This document shows positions 8,301 to 14,443 of a stretch of DNA of 15,954 bases, in pieces. The position numbers and the translations under genes were made by a program. Every line of letters starts with the position of its first letter. Position 1 is the stretch's first letter. The DNA comes from CALZJC01 sp041574955 (GTDB taxonomy: Bacteria; Acidobacteriota; Thermoanaerobaculia; Multivoradales; JAHEKO01). The stretch is taken from NCBI GenBank assembly GCA_041574955.1, contig JBFGNS010000101.1, positions 1 through 15,954 of the forward strand, read 5' to 3'. The notes below the pieces were generated by a model. That model was given only the letters and a program-made list of their open reading frames with translations. It did not search any database and was not told where the DNA came from.

Positions 8301-8693
8301 ATCCTGCCGGCGCACGCCCTGGGCGGGGTGTTCTTCACCGCCACCTCGATGATCGGCTTCATCGCGCTGGCCGGCATCATCGTGCGCAACTCGATCCTGC
8401 TGGTGGACTTCATCAACCTCGAGCTGGCGGCCGGCGAGCCGCTCGCCGAGGCGGTGGTCAAGGCCGGCGCGGTGCGCTTCCGGCCGATCGCCCTGACCGC
8501 CGCAGCGCTGGTGGTGGGCGGCCTGGTGATCCTGCTCGACCCGATCTTCCAGGGGCTGGCGGTGGCGCTGATCTCGGGGGTGGTGGTGGCCACCGCCCTC
8601 ACCCTGGTGGTCATCCCGCTGCTCTACTACATGTACGTCGACACGGTCGGCGCCGAGCGGGTGGCGCCGGCCGGCGGAGGTGCCGAGCGATGA
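5349..8693 (+). CDS. RND efflux pump inner-membrane permease (AcrB/HAE-like)
   Basis: A 1114-residue proton-driven RND transporter of normal length, though with a charged cytoplasmic N-terminal extension of about 45 residues before TM1 (about 47-67). TM4 carries GILVDDAIVVVEN with the paired proton-relay aspartates D448 and D449, as in AcrB (D407/D408). TM10 reads GIIVRNSILLVDF, where the AcrB Lys940 position is Arg (R1013). RFRPI.LTA at the start of TM11 is kept. Two large periplasmic loops (porter and docking domains) separate the membrane halves. The paired Asp argue against the heavy-metal (CusA) subfamily, but the Arg marks a less-studied RND branch, so the substrate is open. It overlaps the adaptor gene upstream and the PII-like gene downstream by 4 bases each. 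Confidence 0.93.
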   Translation: MNQPTGDRPPEQASERDTLRREALRLKLTRRPLGAAGRVAKAFLDSKLTPLLVVAALLLGAFAVLVTPREEEPQIQVPMIDVFAGFPGATAQEVERRVVGPLERALYEIDNVDYVYSISQPSGGLIIVRFVVGSDPDEAVVRVHAKVAEAAAALPAGSPPPLVAPRSIDDVPVVAYTLWSETASELALRQAALELQTELKRHPRVAEVTLLGGRRRTVQVRLDRERLAAHAVSPLQVHQALAGLNWRLPAGSFARADRQTVVEVGSFFRSAAEVGSAVVGASGGGPVYLRDVATVADGPDEPADYVWMLAGAGGGDKTLPAGLDAPAVTVAVAKKPGTNAVELVAELDGRLAALAGSAIPGDVEVTKTRDYGFTADEKSSELIKHLWIATLAVVALMALALGRREAVVVLVAVPATLALTLAASYLFGYTLNRVTLFALIFAIGILVDDAIVVVENIHRHYQLGWANPRQATIYATDEVGNPTILATFTVIAALLPLAFVSGLMGPYMRPIPINASAAMLFSLVVAFVVSPWLTYRLFRKKAAALAVGPAEGEAAPDAETAGETRLLGFYTRLFRPLLARAWRRWALLGGVAVLLLASVALLAVRLVKVKMLPYDNKSELQVVVDMPEGSTLEQTAGVARALAAEARRLPEVTDVQVYAGTSAPFNFNGLVRHYFLRSGPLVADLQINLRPKHHRERDSHAFAKQLRELLQPVAAGSGANVKVTEVPPGPPVLSTMVAEIYGPDLDRRVELARRVREIFESTPGIVDVDWWIEDGGPRLELEVDREKAARLGITPEAVARTVRVALDGAEAGLLRDEHAREPVPLVVRLDRAQRSSAAGLLGIRMHTAAGGMVPLGELVTVRPASRERFVYHKNLQPVSYVIAEVAGADESPVYGILDMQERVAALTDPAGEPLVVLSSALPEDTAGYAVKWDGEWQITYEVFRDMGLAFGVVLVLIYVLVVGWFRSFVTPLIIMAPIPLTLIGILPAHALGGVFFTATSMIGFIALAGIIVRNSILLVDFINLELAAGEPLAEAVVKAGAVRFRPIALTAAALVVGGLVILLDPIFQGLAVALISGVVVATALTLVVIPLLYYMYVDTVGAERVAPAGGGAER

Positions 8694-8974
8694 AGATGGT
8701 GATGATCATCTGCGACGAGCAGAAGAAGGAGGAGCTCGAGGTGTTCCTCGAGCGCTCGGGCGTCGTCGGCTACACCGAGATCTCGCACGCCGCCGGCATG
8801 GGCACCACCGGCCCGCGGCTCGGCTCGAGCGCATTCCCGCGCACCTCGGCGGTGGTCTTCACCGTCCTCGACGAGGCCTCGCTGGCGCGGCTCGAGCGCG
8901 GCGTCGACGAGTTCTGCGCCAACTGCGGCGAGAAGCTCAAGATGATCGCCTGGGAGGTCGAGCAGATCCGCTAG
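8690..8974 (+). CDS. small PII-like, RND-transporter-associated protein with CxxC
   Basis: A 94-residue soluble protein. It opens with a beta strand (MKMVMIICDE), a helix (QKKEELEVFLERSGV), then GYTEISHAAGMGTTGPR, a short Gly-rich loop where PII proteins carry the T-loop, then strand TSAVVFTVL, helix LARLERGVDEF and strand LKMIAWEVEQI. That beta-alpha-beta-beta-alpha-beta order is the ferredoxin-like PII/CutA fold. C76 and C79 form CxxC at the end of helix 2, and there is a further Cys at residue 8. The start overlaps the permease stop (ATGA), with GGCGGAGG just upstream. It resembles small proteins annotated as transporter-associated next to RND pumps (the PG0541-type family, from memory). 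Probably a cytoplasmic sensor or regulator of the pump; ligand unknown. Confidence 0.75.
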   Translation: MKMVMIICDEQKKEELEVFLERSGVVGYTEISHAAGMGTTGPRLGSSAFPRTSAVVFTVLDEASLARLERGVDEFCANCGEKLKMIAWEVEQIR

Positions 8975-8983
8975 GCCGGCTTG

Positions 8984-9004
8984 AGCAAGGACTCCATCCT
9001 TGCT
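8984..9004. terminator. hairpin between convergent genes, probable bidirectional transcription stop
   Basis: AGCAAGGA-CTCCA-TCCTTGCT is a perfect 8-bp inverted repeat with a 5-base loop. It lies 9 bases after the PII-like stop and 33 bases before the end of the convergent protease gene. It is less GC-rich than its surroundings. No T-tract follows on either strand, so it is not a canonical intrinsic terminator; position and symmetry are the argument. Confidence 0.55.
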
Positions 9005-9037
9005 AGCAGCTGAGGGCGGCGGCACCGGTCGGCGGGC

Positions 9038-10618
9038 TCAACGCGGCAACGCGCCGGGCAGATAGCGCTCGAGGTACAGGAGGGAGCGCTCGCGCAGGGC
9101 ACTCAGCTCGGGTTGTCCCTCGGAGAGCTCCAGGAACCTGCGCCAGTGCTCGCGTGCAGCGGCCAGGTCGAGCCGCACCGAGCTGACCCGCGCCATGCCG
9201 TGGTGCGCCAGGGCGGAATCCGCATTCCGGTCGAGCACCCCTTCGTAGGCGGCCGCGGCCTCGTCGTACTGCCGCAGCATCATGTGGCTCTCACCGAGCC
9301 GCACCCCGGCCAGAAGCTGCTCGGGATCCGACTCGACGGCCTGCCGGAACTTGTCGGCGGCCTCGCGGAACCGTCCCTCGGTGAACAGCAGGCTGCCGAC
9401 GCCGTGCGCGGCTACAGCGTGCTCCTCGTCGAGCTCGAGGGCGCGGCGCAGCGCCTCCATCGCCTGCCGGCGCGGCGACGGGCCGCTGCCCTGCGCGCCG
9501 ATGAGCACGTCCTCGCCCGCCACCAGCGGCAGATCGAGGGCCGGCGTCAGGTAGAACTCGCCCAGCCGTGCCCAGGCGTCGGCCGAGTTCGGGGCCAGGT
9601 CGGTGGCGCGCAACAAGAGCTGCTCCGCCCCGCCGAAGTCGCCCTCGCGCTGCAACGCGCCGGCCTGCAGCAGCAGCGCCTCCAGCGAGCGCGGGTTCAG
9701 GGCGAGGGCGCGGTCCAGGTGCCAGGCGGCCTCGTCGTGGCGCTCCAGCGCCAGCGCCAGCCGCGCCTCGGCCAGGTGCGGCTCGGCCAGATCGGCGCGA
9801 GCGTCGTCGGCCCGTTCCTGCAGGCCGGTGAGGTCGAGGCCCCAGTCGAAGCTCAGCAGCGCCGCGGCTCCCTCGATCGGCAGCGCGAAGTTGAGATCGA
9901 GCGTTCCGTAGTGGACGCCGGCGGCGGCCACGCCGACCACCCGGCCGTGACGGTCGAAGACCGGGCCGCCGCTGCTGCCGGGGGCGATCGGAACGCTGAT
10001 CTGGAGCAGGCGAGAGCGTGGCATGCCTCTCATCTGCGGAAGAGGCGCCGGCTCGTCGCCCGGGCTCTCCTCGGGGCGCCGCGGCGGGTCCCGCCAGGCG
10101 CTGAGGACGCCGTCGGTCACCGAGCTTGCAAGGCCGAGCGGGTGGCCGATCGTCACCAGTGCTTCGCCGACCACCAGCTCCGCGCTGGTGCCCAGCTCCA
10201 CCGCCGGCAGGTCCTCGGCGTCGATCGCCAGCAGCGCGAGATCGCGCTCGGCGTCGAACGCGCGCACCCGGGGGCGCCGGTGCTTGTCACCCCCGGCTGT
10301 GATGATGGTGACCTCCCGCGCCCCATCCAGAACGTGCAGGCAGGTCACGATCGTGCCGGACGGATCGACCACGAAGCCGGTCCCGTACTTGCCTCTCCGG
10401 TCGTCTCTGAGGCGGACCGATATGACCACCACCGCCGGCGCGTACCGGGCGGCGATCTCGGCCGCGGTCAACTCCTCCGGCGACGGCGGGACATCCGGCG
10501 CGGGCGGCGCCTGGAAGCCCGGCGTGGCTGTAGAGACGGCCGCCGTCAGCAGCCAGACGGCGACGGCCCGCACCACCCCGCACCGTCTCCGGTTCGCCGC
10601 CCCCGACCAGGCCGTCAT
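9038..10618 (-). CDS. secreted trypsin-like (S1C/HtrA-type) serine protease with C-terminal TPR repeats
   Basis: A 526-residue protein. A basic N-terminus and hydrophobic segment (about 14-32) form a signal peptide or anchor, followed by a Pro-rich linker. The protease domain (about 50-255) has a full catalytic triad: H95 in TCLHVL, D126 in ERDLALL and S216 in GSSGGP. VTIGHPLGL, typical of HtrA/DegP, is also present. Instead of PDZ domains, the rest (about 275-526) is a run of TPR-like helix pairs, for example HDEAAWHLDRALALNP, FREAADKFRQAVESDP and YDEAAAAYEGVLDRN. The likely role is regulated proteolysis or quality control in the periplasm, with the TPRs recruiting partners; this is inferred. 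It is monocistronic, convergent with the pump operon and divergent from the S41-like gene. Start ATG taken at 10618; no clear Shine-Dalgarno precedes it. Confidence 0.88.
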   Translation of the reverse strand: MTAWSGAANRRRCGVVRAVAVWLLTAAVSTATPGFQAPPAPDVPPSPEELTAAEIAARYAPAVVVISVRLRDDRRGKYGTGFVVDPSGTIVTCLHVLDGAREVTIITAGGDKHRRPRVRAFDAERDLALLAIDAEDLPAVELGTSAELVVGEALVTIGHPLGLASSVTDGVLSAWRDPPRRPEESPGDEPAPLPQMRGMPRSRLLQISVPIAPGSSGGPVFDRHGRVVGVAAAGVHYGTLDLNFALPIEGAAALLSFDWGLDLTGLQERADDARADLAEPHLAEARLALALERHDEAAWHLDRALALNPRSLEALLLQAGALQREGDFGGAEQLLLRATDLAPNSADAWARLGEFYLTPALDLPLVAGEDVLIGAQGSGPSPRRQAMEALRRALELDEEHAVAAHGVGSLLFTEGRFREAADKFRQAVESDPEQLLAGVRLGESHMMLRQYDEAAAAYEGVLDRNADSALAHHGMARVSSVRLDLAAAREHWRRFLELSEGQPELSALRERSLLYLERYLPGALPR

Positions 10619-10641
10619 GTCTGCCGTGTATCCGCCGGGGA

Positions 10642-10660
10642 TTCCAGGCTGGACCTGGAA
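10642..10660. promoter_or_regulatory. inverted repeat in the 5' region of the HtrA-like gene
   Basis: TTCCAGG-CTGGA-CCTGGAA is a perfect 7-bp inverted repeat with a 5-base spacer, ending 24 bases before the protease ATG. It could be a dimeric operator or an mRNA hairpin close to the ribosome binding site. Confidence 0.45.
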
Positions 10661-10671
10661 CTGGACCCTCC

Positions 10672-10688
10672 CGGCTGTCCATCAGCCG
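10672..10688. promoter_or_regulatory. second inverted repeat beside the AT-rich island
   Basis: CGGCTG-TCCAT-CAGCCG is a perfect 6-bp inverted repeat with a 5-base spacer. It abuts the AT-rich promoter-like stretch and lies 11 bases from the first repeat, so the two repeats stand in tandem between the putative promoter and the protease start. Confidence 0.4.
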
Positions 10689-10708
10689 TATTAAGAAAAC
10701 TATAACAC
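10688..10708. promoter_or_regulatory. AT-rich island, candidate divergent promoter region
   Basis: GTATTAAGAAAACTATAAC is the only clearly AT-rich stretch of the window and lies between two divergent genes. The minus strand reads TATAGT and TAATAC, and the plus strand TATAAC, all -10-like. TTGCGG on the minus strand (10720-10715) is -35-like but does not sit at a standard distance from either box. Promoter function is likely by position; exact elements are not resolved. Confidence 0.5.
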
Positions 10709-10835
10709 AGCTCGCCGCAAGATCCTCGGACCTGCGCCCCCGCACCACGGTCAGCGGAGACTCCATGGATGCCGTCGCGACGCGCACGGCCGTTCCGCCA
10801 CCGGCTATGCTCGGCCCCATGCTCGGGGGGGCGTG

Positions 10836-12824
10836 ATGAGAGTCCGGCGCGAGCGATCGTCCGCGGCGCCCCACGCGCGCGGCCCGCTCAGGCGGCTGCT
10901 GGGTTTCGCCTGGCGGTGGGGGCTGCGGCCGGTGCTGCTGCTGGTGGTGCTGTTCCTGGCGATCTCCTGGGGCAGCAAGGGCTACCATGCCGTCCGCGCC
11001 GCGCGTATGAGCGAGGCGGAGCGGCTGACCGAAGACCTGGGTAGGCTCGAGCGGATCCTGCTGCTCGAGCACCCAGCGCCGTTCCGCAACGGCGGTGAGG
11101 ACGAGGTGCGCGGCGCCCTGGAGCGGGCGGCCGCGGCGATCGAGCGCCTCGAGCGCGGGGAGCTCTCCGAGGAGGGCGTGCTGGCCAGCTTCTACGAGGC
11201 GGTCTCCAGCCTGCGTGACCCGCACAGCTGGTTCGGCGGCCGCTACACCACTTTCGGGGTGGTGCGCATCGGCTTCCGGCTGTTCGGCGACGAGGTGCGG
11301 ATCGTCGCGGCCGACGACCCGGCGGACCTCGGAGCCCGAGTGGTCGCCTTCGACGGCACGCCGGTGGCCGAGGCGCTGGCAGCGGTCCGCCGGCTGACGC
11401 CCCATCCGAGCGAAAGCGGCTTCCGCGTCTTCGCGCCGGGGATCCTGCGCACGCCCGGGCTGCTCCACTACCTCGGGGTCGCCTCCGCTCCCGACCGCCT
11501 GCGGCTGACGGTCGGGCGCCTCGACGGTACGGCGGCAGAGATCGATCTCGAGCGCAGGCGGCCCCAGGATCTCCAGCAGAACCCGCCCGAGAAGCTCGAG
11601 CCGGACGAGGACCACCTGCCGGCCTACCGCGGCGACGACCGGGACCCTCTCTGGTTCGAGGTGCTGCCCGAGCGGCGGGCGGTGTACATCCGATACGCGG
11701 CCGCCACCGACGCTTCCGAGGAGCCGCTCGGTGACCTCGTGCGCCGCGCTCTGGCCGAGCGGGAGGCGCTCGGCCCGGTGCCGGTGATCGTCGACCTGCG
11801 GGGCAACCCGGGCGGCGACCCGCAGTCCCACATCCCGCTGGTCGCGGCGCTGGCCGCTTCGCCCGCCACGCGCGGACCCGGCAACCTGCGGCTGCTGGTG
11901 GATCGCGACACCTTCTCGGCCGCGGTGGTGGCCGCCGGCGATCTCGAGCGGCGCGCCGGGGCGCTGCTGGTCGGCGAGGAGCCGGGCGACCTGGCGCATC
12001 TCACCACCGACGCGCGGCCGTTCACGCTCCGCCATTCGCAGGTGGCGATCTGGGTGCCCACCGGGCTGATGCGCACCGCCGGCGGCGCCGGCGGCCGCCG
12101 GAGCCTGGTGCCGGTGCGGCCGCGCGAGCCGGACTTCGAGGAGTGGCAGGCCGGCCGCGACCCGGCGCTCGCAGCGGCGCTCGAGGCGTGGCCGCCGGAG
12201 GGCAAGCCCAGCTTGGAGCCGGCAGTGGCGACCGCGCCGCCGGCCCTCCCTACCGGCCGCTTCGCTTTCGACCGGCAGCGGGCGCTGGTCGTGTCGCCCG
12301 AGGCCGGCGGCTACCGCACCGAGGTGACCGGCCTGGGCGCCGACCGGCTGGCGGGGGACGACGCGGGCTTCTGGGCGGGCGGCATCCAGCTCGGGCTGCG
12401 TGGCGACGCGGACGGGGGCCTCTGGCGGCGGCTGCCGGACGACCGCTGGGTCCCGCTGCCGCGGCTCGAGGCGGAGGCGCCGCTCGAGCTGGCGCACCTC
12501 GGCCGGATGGACGAAGCGGTGGCGGCCTACGACGCACTCACCGACGGCGGCCGCGACCGTTCGACGGTGGCGTCACTCGGCTTGCCCGCCGAGGCCACCT
12601 ATCGCTACTTCGAGGGCGACAGCGAGCAGGGCCGCGTGCTGTTCGAGCTGGCGCGACGGCTGTCGCCGGCCGACGCGCTGATCCCGCTACAGCACTCGCT
12701 GCTGCGCCAGGAGGCCGAGGAGCGGTGGGTGCCGCCGGTCGACGAAGTGTTCCGCGCCGCCGCCGCCTGCGCGCGCCGCTACCGGGAGGCCGAGCTGCTC
12801 AACGACTGGCGGCTCTGCCTCTAG
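10836..12824 (+). CDS. membrane-anchored S41-like (tail-specific/tricorn-type) peptidase
   Basis: 662 residues from the ATG at 10836, which has a G-rich Shine-Dalgarno-like run at 10825-10831; a GTG directly before it (10833) is an alternative. One transmembrane segment (about 32-48) follows a basic N-terminus, so the bulk should be periplasmic. S41 hallmarks, numbered from the GTG: SLRDPHSWF (D129, H131), equivalent to the family's D-G-H region; VPVIVDLRGNPGG (316-328); TFSAAVVAAGDLERR with the presumptive nucleophile S362; then LLVGEEPG. There is no obvious PDZ domain. The C-terminal 250 residues, with a Trp/Arg-rich stretch and helices, match nothing I know. It probably cleaves proteins in the cell envelope. 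Family call good, substrate unknown. Confidence 0.78.
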   Translation: MRVRRERSSAAPHARGPLRRLLGFAWRWGLRPVLLLVVLFLAISWGSKGYHAVRAARMSEAERLTEDLGRLERILLLEHPAPFRNGGEDEVRGALERAAAAIERLERGELSEEGVLASFYEAVSSLRDPHSWFGGRYTTFGVVRIGFRLFGDEVRIVAADDPADLGARVVAFDGTPVAEALAAVRRLTPHPSESGFRVFAPGILRTPGLLHYLGVASAPDRLRLTVGRLDGTAAEIDLERRRPQDLQQNPPEKLEPDEDHLPAYRGDDRDPLWFEVLPERRAVYIRYAAATDASEEPLGDLVRRALAEREALGPVPVIVDLRGNPGGDPQSHIPLVAALAASPATRGPGNLRLLVDRDTFSAAVVAAGDLERRAGALLVGEEPGDLAHLTTDARPFTLRHSQVAIWVPTGLMRTAGGAGGRRSLVPVRPREPDFEEWQAGRDPALAAALEAWPPEGKPSLEPAVATAPPALPTGRFAFDRQRALVVSPEAGGYRTEVTGLGADRLAGDDAGFWAGGIQLGLRGDADGGLWRRLPDDRWVPLPRLEAEAPLELAHLGRMDEAVAAYDALTDGGRDRSTVASLGLPAEATYRYFEGDSEQGRVLFELARRLSPADALIPLQHSLLRQEAEERWVPPVDEVFRAAAACARRYREAELLNDWRLCL

Positions 12825-12951
12825 CCCGAGATCCACCGCTCGGCGCGCTCGCCCCAACGGGTGGTGCGCGGCGGCCGGCGGCGGCGTTAGGGTGAGCGGT
12901 GCGGTAGGCGTCGCGGCGGACCGTGACGCGGGGGCCGCAAGGAGGTCTTGC
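12825..12951 (+). promoter_or_regulatory. intergenic region before the cNMP-domain gene, with ribosome binding site
   Basis: 127 bases without a gene. Weak GC-rich hairpins are possible: CCGAG/CTCGG (12826-12843, 8-base loop) and CGCGC/GCGCG (12844-12870). Neither has a T-tract. AAGGAGG at 12939-12945 precedes the ATG at 12952 and decides that start over an in-frame GTG at 12892. No clear promoter boxes are seen. Confidence 0.4.
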
Positions 12952-13866
12952 ATGAATCCGACTGCCGGCGGCGAGGAGCGCATCCTCGAGGCCCTGGCCA
13001 AGGTGCCGCTGTTCTCCGGCCTGGACGACCGGAGCCGGCGCAAGCTGGCCAAGCTGTGCACGCTCAAGAAGTTCAAGACCGGCGACGTGCTGTACGAGGA
13101 GGGAGCGATGGGGCTCAGCATGTTCCTGGTCACCTCCGGGCAGGTGGAGGTCTACAAGGGAAAGGGCGAGGGCAAGGTGACGCTCGAAAAGGTCGGGCCG
13201 GGAGGGGTGCTCGGGCAGCTCGCGCTGATCGACGAGCGGCCCCGGGCGGCCGGCGCGGCGGCGCTCGAGCCGACCGAGTGCCTGCTGCTGACCCGCGACA
13301 GCTTCGAAACGCTGGTCAAGAAGGACCCCCAGATCGCCTGGTGTCTGACGCCGGCGCTGGCCGACCGCATCCGCGGCCTGCAGGGCCTGGCGGCCGAAGC
13401 GAAGCTGGCCGAGAAGGCGGCGATCGAGACGCCGCGAGCGGCCGACAGCGCTGGGCCGGCGAAGGCCGGGGCCAAGGAGGCGAAAGCCGGCGAGCCGGAG
13501 AAGGGCCAGAAGAAATCCGACGCCGAGGGGAAGGCGAAGGCGAAGAAGGAGCCCGCCGACGACGACAAGGACGACGACGACGAGGCCTCGGACATCGAGT
13601 CGGCGATGTTCAAGATGATGCGGATGCAGTTCGGGATGATGGCCGGCGCCGCCAAGGGCATGACCGAGATGGCGCACGCCATGGAGACCTTCCTCGACTC
13701 GATGGCCGAAGAGACCGACTTCAAGACCAGGGAGGACTGGGGCGACCTGCTCAAGAAGATGCCCGACGCGATGGTGACCGCCACCCGCGCCGCGATGGAC
13801 GACTGCGACAGGCTCCCCGAGGAGATGGTGGACGCCTACCGTCGCTATTGCGACGAAGAGAAGTAG
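12952..13866 (+). CDS. cyclic-nucleotide-binding-fold protein with charged linker and Met-rich C-terminus
   Basis: A 304-residue soluble protein. Residues about 10-130 form a cNMP-binding (CAP_ED) beta-barrel: ILEALAKVPLFSGLDD, GDVLYEEGAMGLSMFLVTSGQVEVYKG and the phosphate-binding cassette GVLGQLALIDERPRAAGAAA. The cassette Glu normally contacting the ribose is Gln89 (GQLAL instead of GELAL), while the Arg (R98) is kept. There is no helix-turn-helix, so this is not a CRP-type regulator. A low-complexity Lys/Ala/Glu linker (about 148-200) ends in an Asp-rich run (203-210). Next come a Met-rich helix (10 Met in residues 219-251) and an acidic helical end. The two SRPBCC genes follow closely. 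Probably a cytoplasmic sensor or scaffold; ligand uncertain. Confidence 0.8.
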   Translation: MNPTAGGEERILEALAKVPLFSGLDDRSRRKLAKLCTLKKFKTGDVLYEEGAMGLSMFLVTSGQVEVYKGKGEGKVTLEKVGPGGVLGQLALIDERPRAAGAAALEPTECLLLTRDSFETLVKKDPQIAWCLTPALADRIRGLQGLAAEAKLAEKAAIETPRAADSAGPAKAGAKEAKAGEPEKGQKKSDAEGKAKAKKEPADDDKDDDDEASDIESAMFKMMRMQFGMMAGAAKGMTEMAHAMETFLDSMAEETDFKTREDWGDLLKKMPDAMVTATRAAMDDCDRLPEEMVDAYRRYCDEEK

Positions 13867-13882
13867 CCGCTAGCCGTTCGAG

Positions 13883-14443
13883 ATGCGGTTCACCGCCAGC
13901 GGCTCGGCCTACATCAAGGCGCCCCAGCCGGTGGTCTACTCGGTGCTCACCGGCTACCGGCAGTACGAGAGCTGGGTGCCGGACGTCACCCGCTCCCGGC
14001 TGCTGGCGCGCGAGGGCGAGCTGGCGATCGCCGAGCTCCTGGCACCGCCCTACGGCCACGACAAGCTGGTGCTCGAACTGGTCGAGTCGAAGCCGGACTC
14101 GGTGGTCTTCACCCAGGTGGACCGGCTGCGGCGGGACGGCGTCTTCGGCCGCCTGGCGCTGGCGGCGGCGGACGACGACGCCGGCACGATGGTCGAGGCG
14201 GTGCTCGGCGCGCGGGCCGGCGCCCTGAGGCTTGGCTGCCGCGGCCAGCTCAAGCGCGTCCTCGACCGCACGCTCGCCGCCCTCTCCGACCGGGCGCTCA
14301 AGCTCGTGACCTCGGGCCTGAGCGACGTGCCCGACCAGCGCGCCAAGCTGCTCGAGCTCGAGATCGCCGGCAAACGGATCACCCTGCGCATGGGCGGCGC
14401 GACCTACGAGCTGGTGCGGCGCGCGCCGGAGGTCGAACCGTGA
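13883..14443 (+). CDS. SRPBCC (START/COQ10-like) domain protein, first of a pair
   Basis: A 186-residue protein without signal peptide. It opens with the SRPBCC strand-helix pattern (GSAYIKAPQPVVYSVLTGYR, then YESWVPDVTRSRLLAREGE), typical of the COQ10/polyketide-cyclase branch that binds lipids or other hydrophobic ligands in a deep pocket. A long helix near residues 110-145 (LKRVLDRTLAALSDRALKLV) matches the C-terminal cavity helix. After it comes an extra tail with a likely beta hairpin (ITLRMGGATYELV), also seen in the next gene. It starts 16 bases after the cNMP gene and ends in a GTGA overlap with the second SRPBCC gene, so the three are probably one transcript. Ligand unknown. Confidence 0.72.
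   Translation: MRFTASGSAYIKAPQPVVYSVLTGYRQYESWVPDVTRSRLLAREGELAIAELLAPPYGHDKLVLELVESKPDSVVFTQVDRLRRDGVFGRLALAAADDDAGTMVEAVLGARAGALRLGCRGQLKRVLDRTLAALSDRALKLVTSGLSDVPDQRAKLLELEIAGKRITLRMGGATYELVRRAPEVEP

Noticed and set aside
5523..8315. A 930-codon open frame on the minus strand, antisense to the RND permease.
   Set aside because: It is the mirror of a real gene in GC-rich DNA: its translation is His/Gln/Arg/Gly-rich and matches nothing, whereas the plus strand encodes an unmistakable pump.
10287..12497. A 736-codon minus-strand open frame spanning the divergent promoter region and the S41-like gene.
   Set aside because: It is Arg/Gln/Pro-rich without domains and runs antisense to a gene with clear motifs; its apparent end overlaps the HtrA-like gene in another frame.
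12892..12951. A 20-residue N-terminal extension of the cNMP-domain protein.
   Set aside because: A strong AAGGAGG precedes the ATG at 12952, and the extension has no good ribosome binding site.
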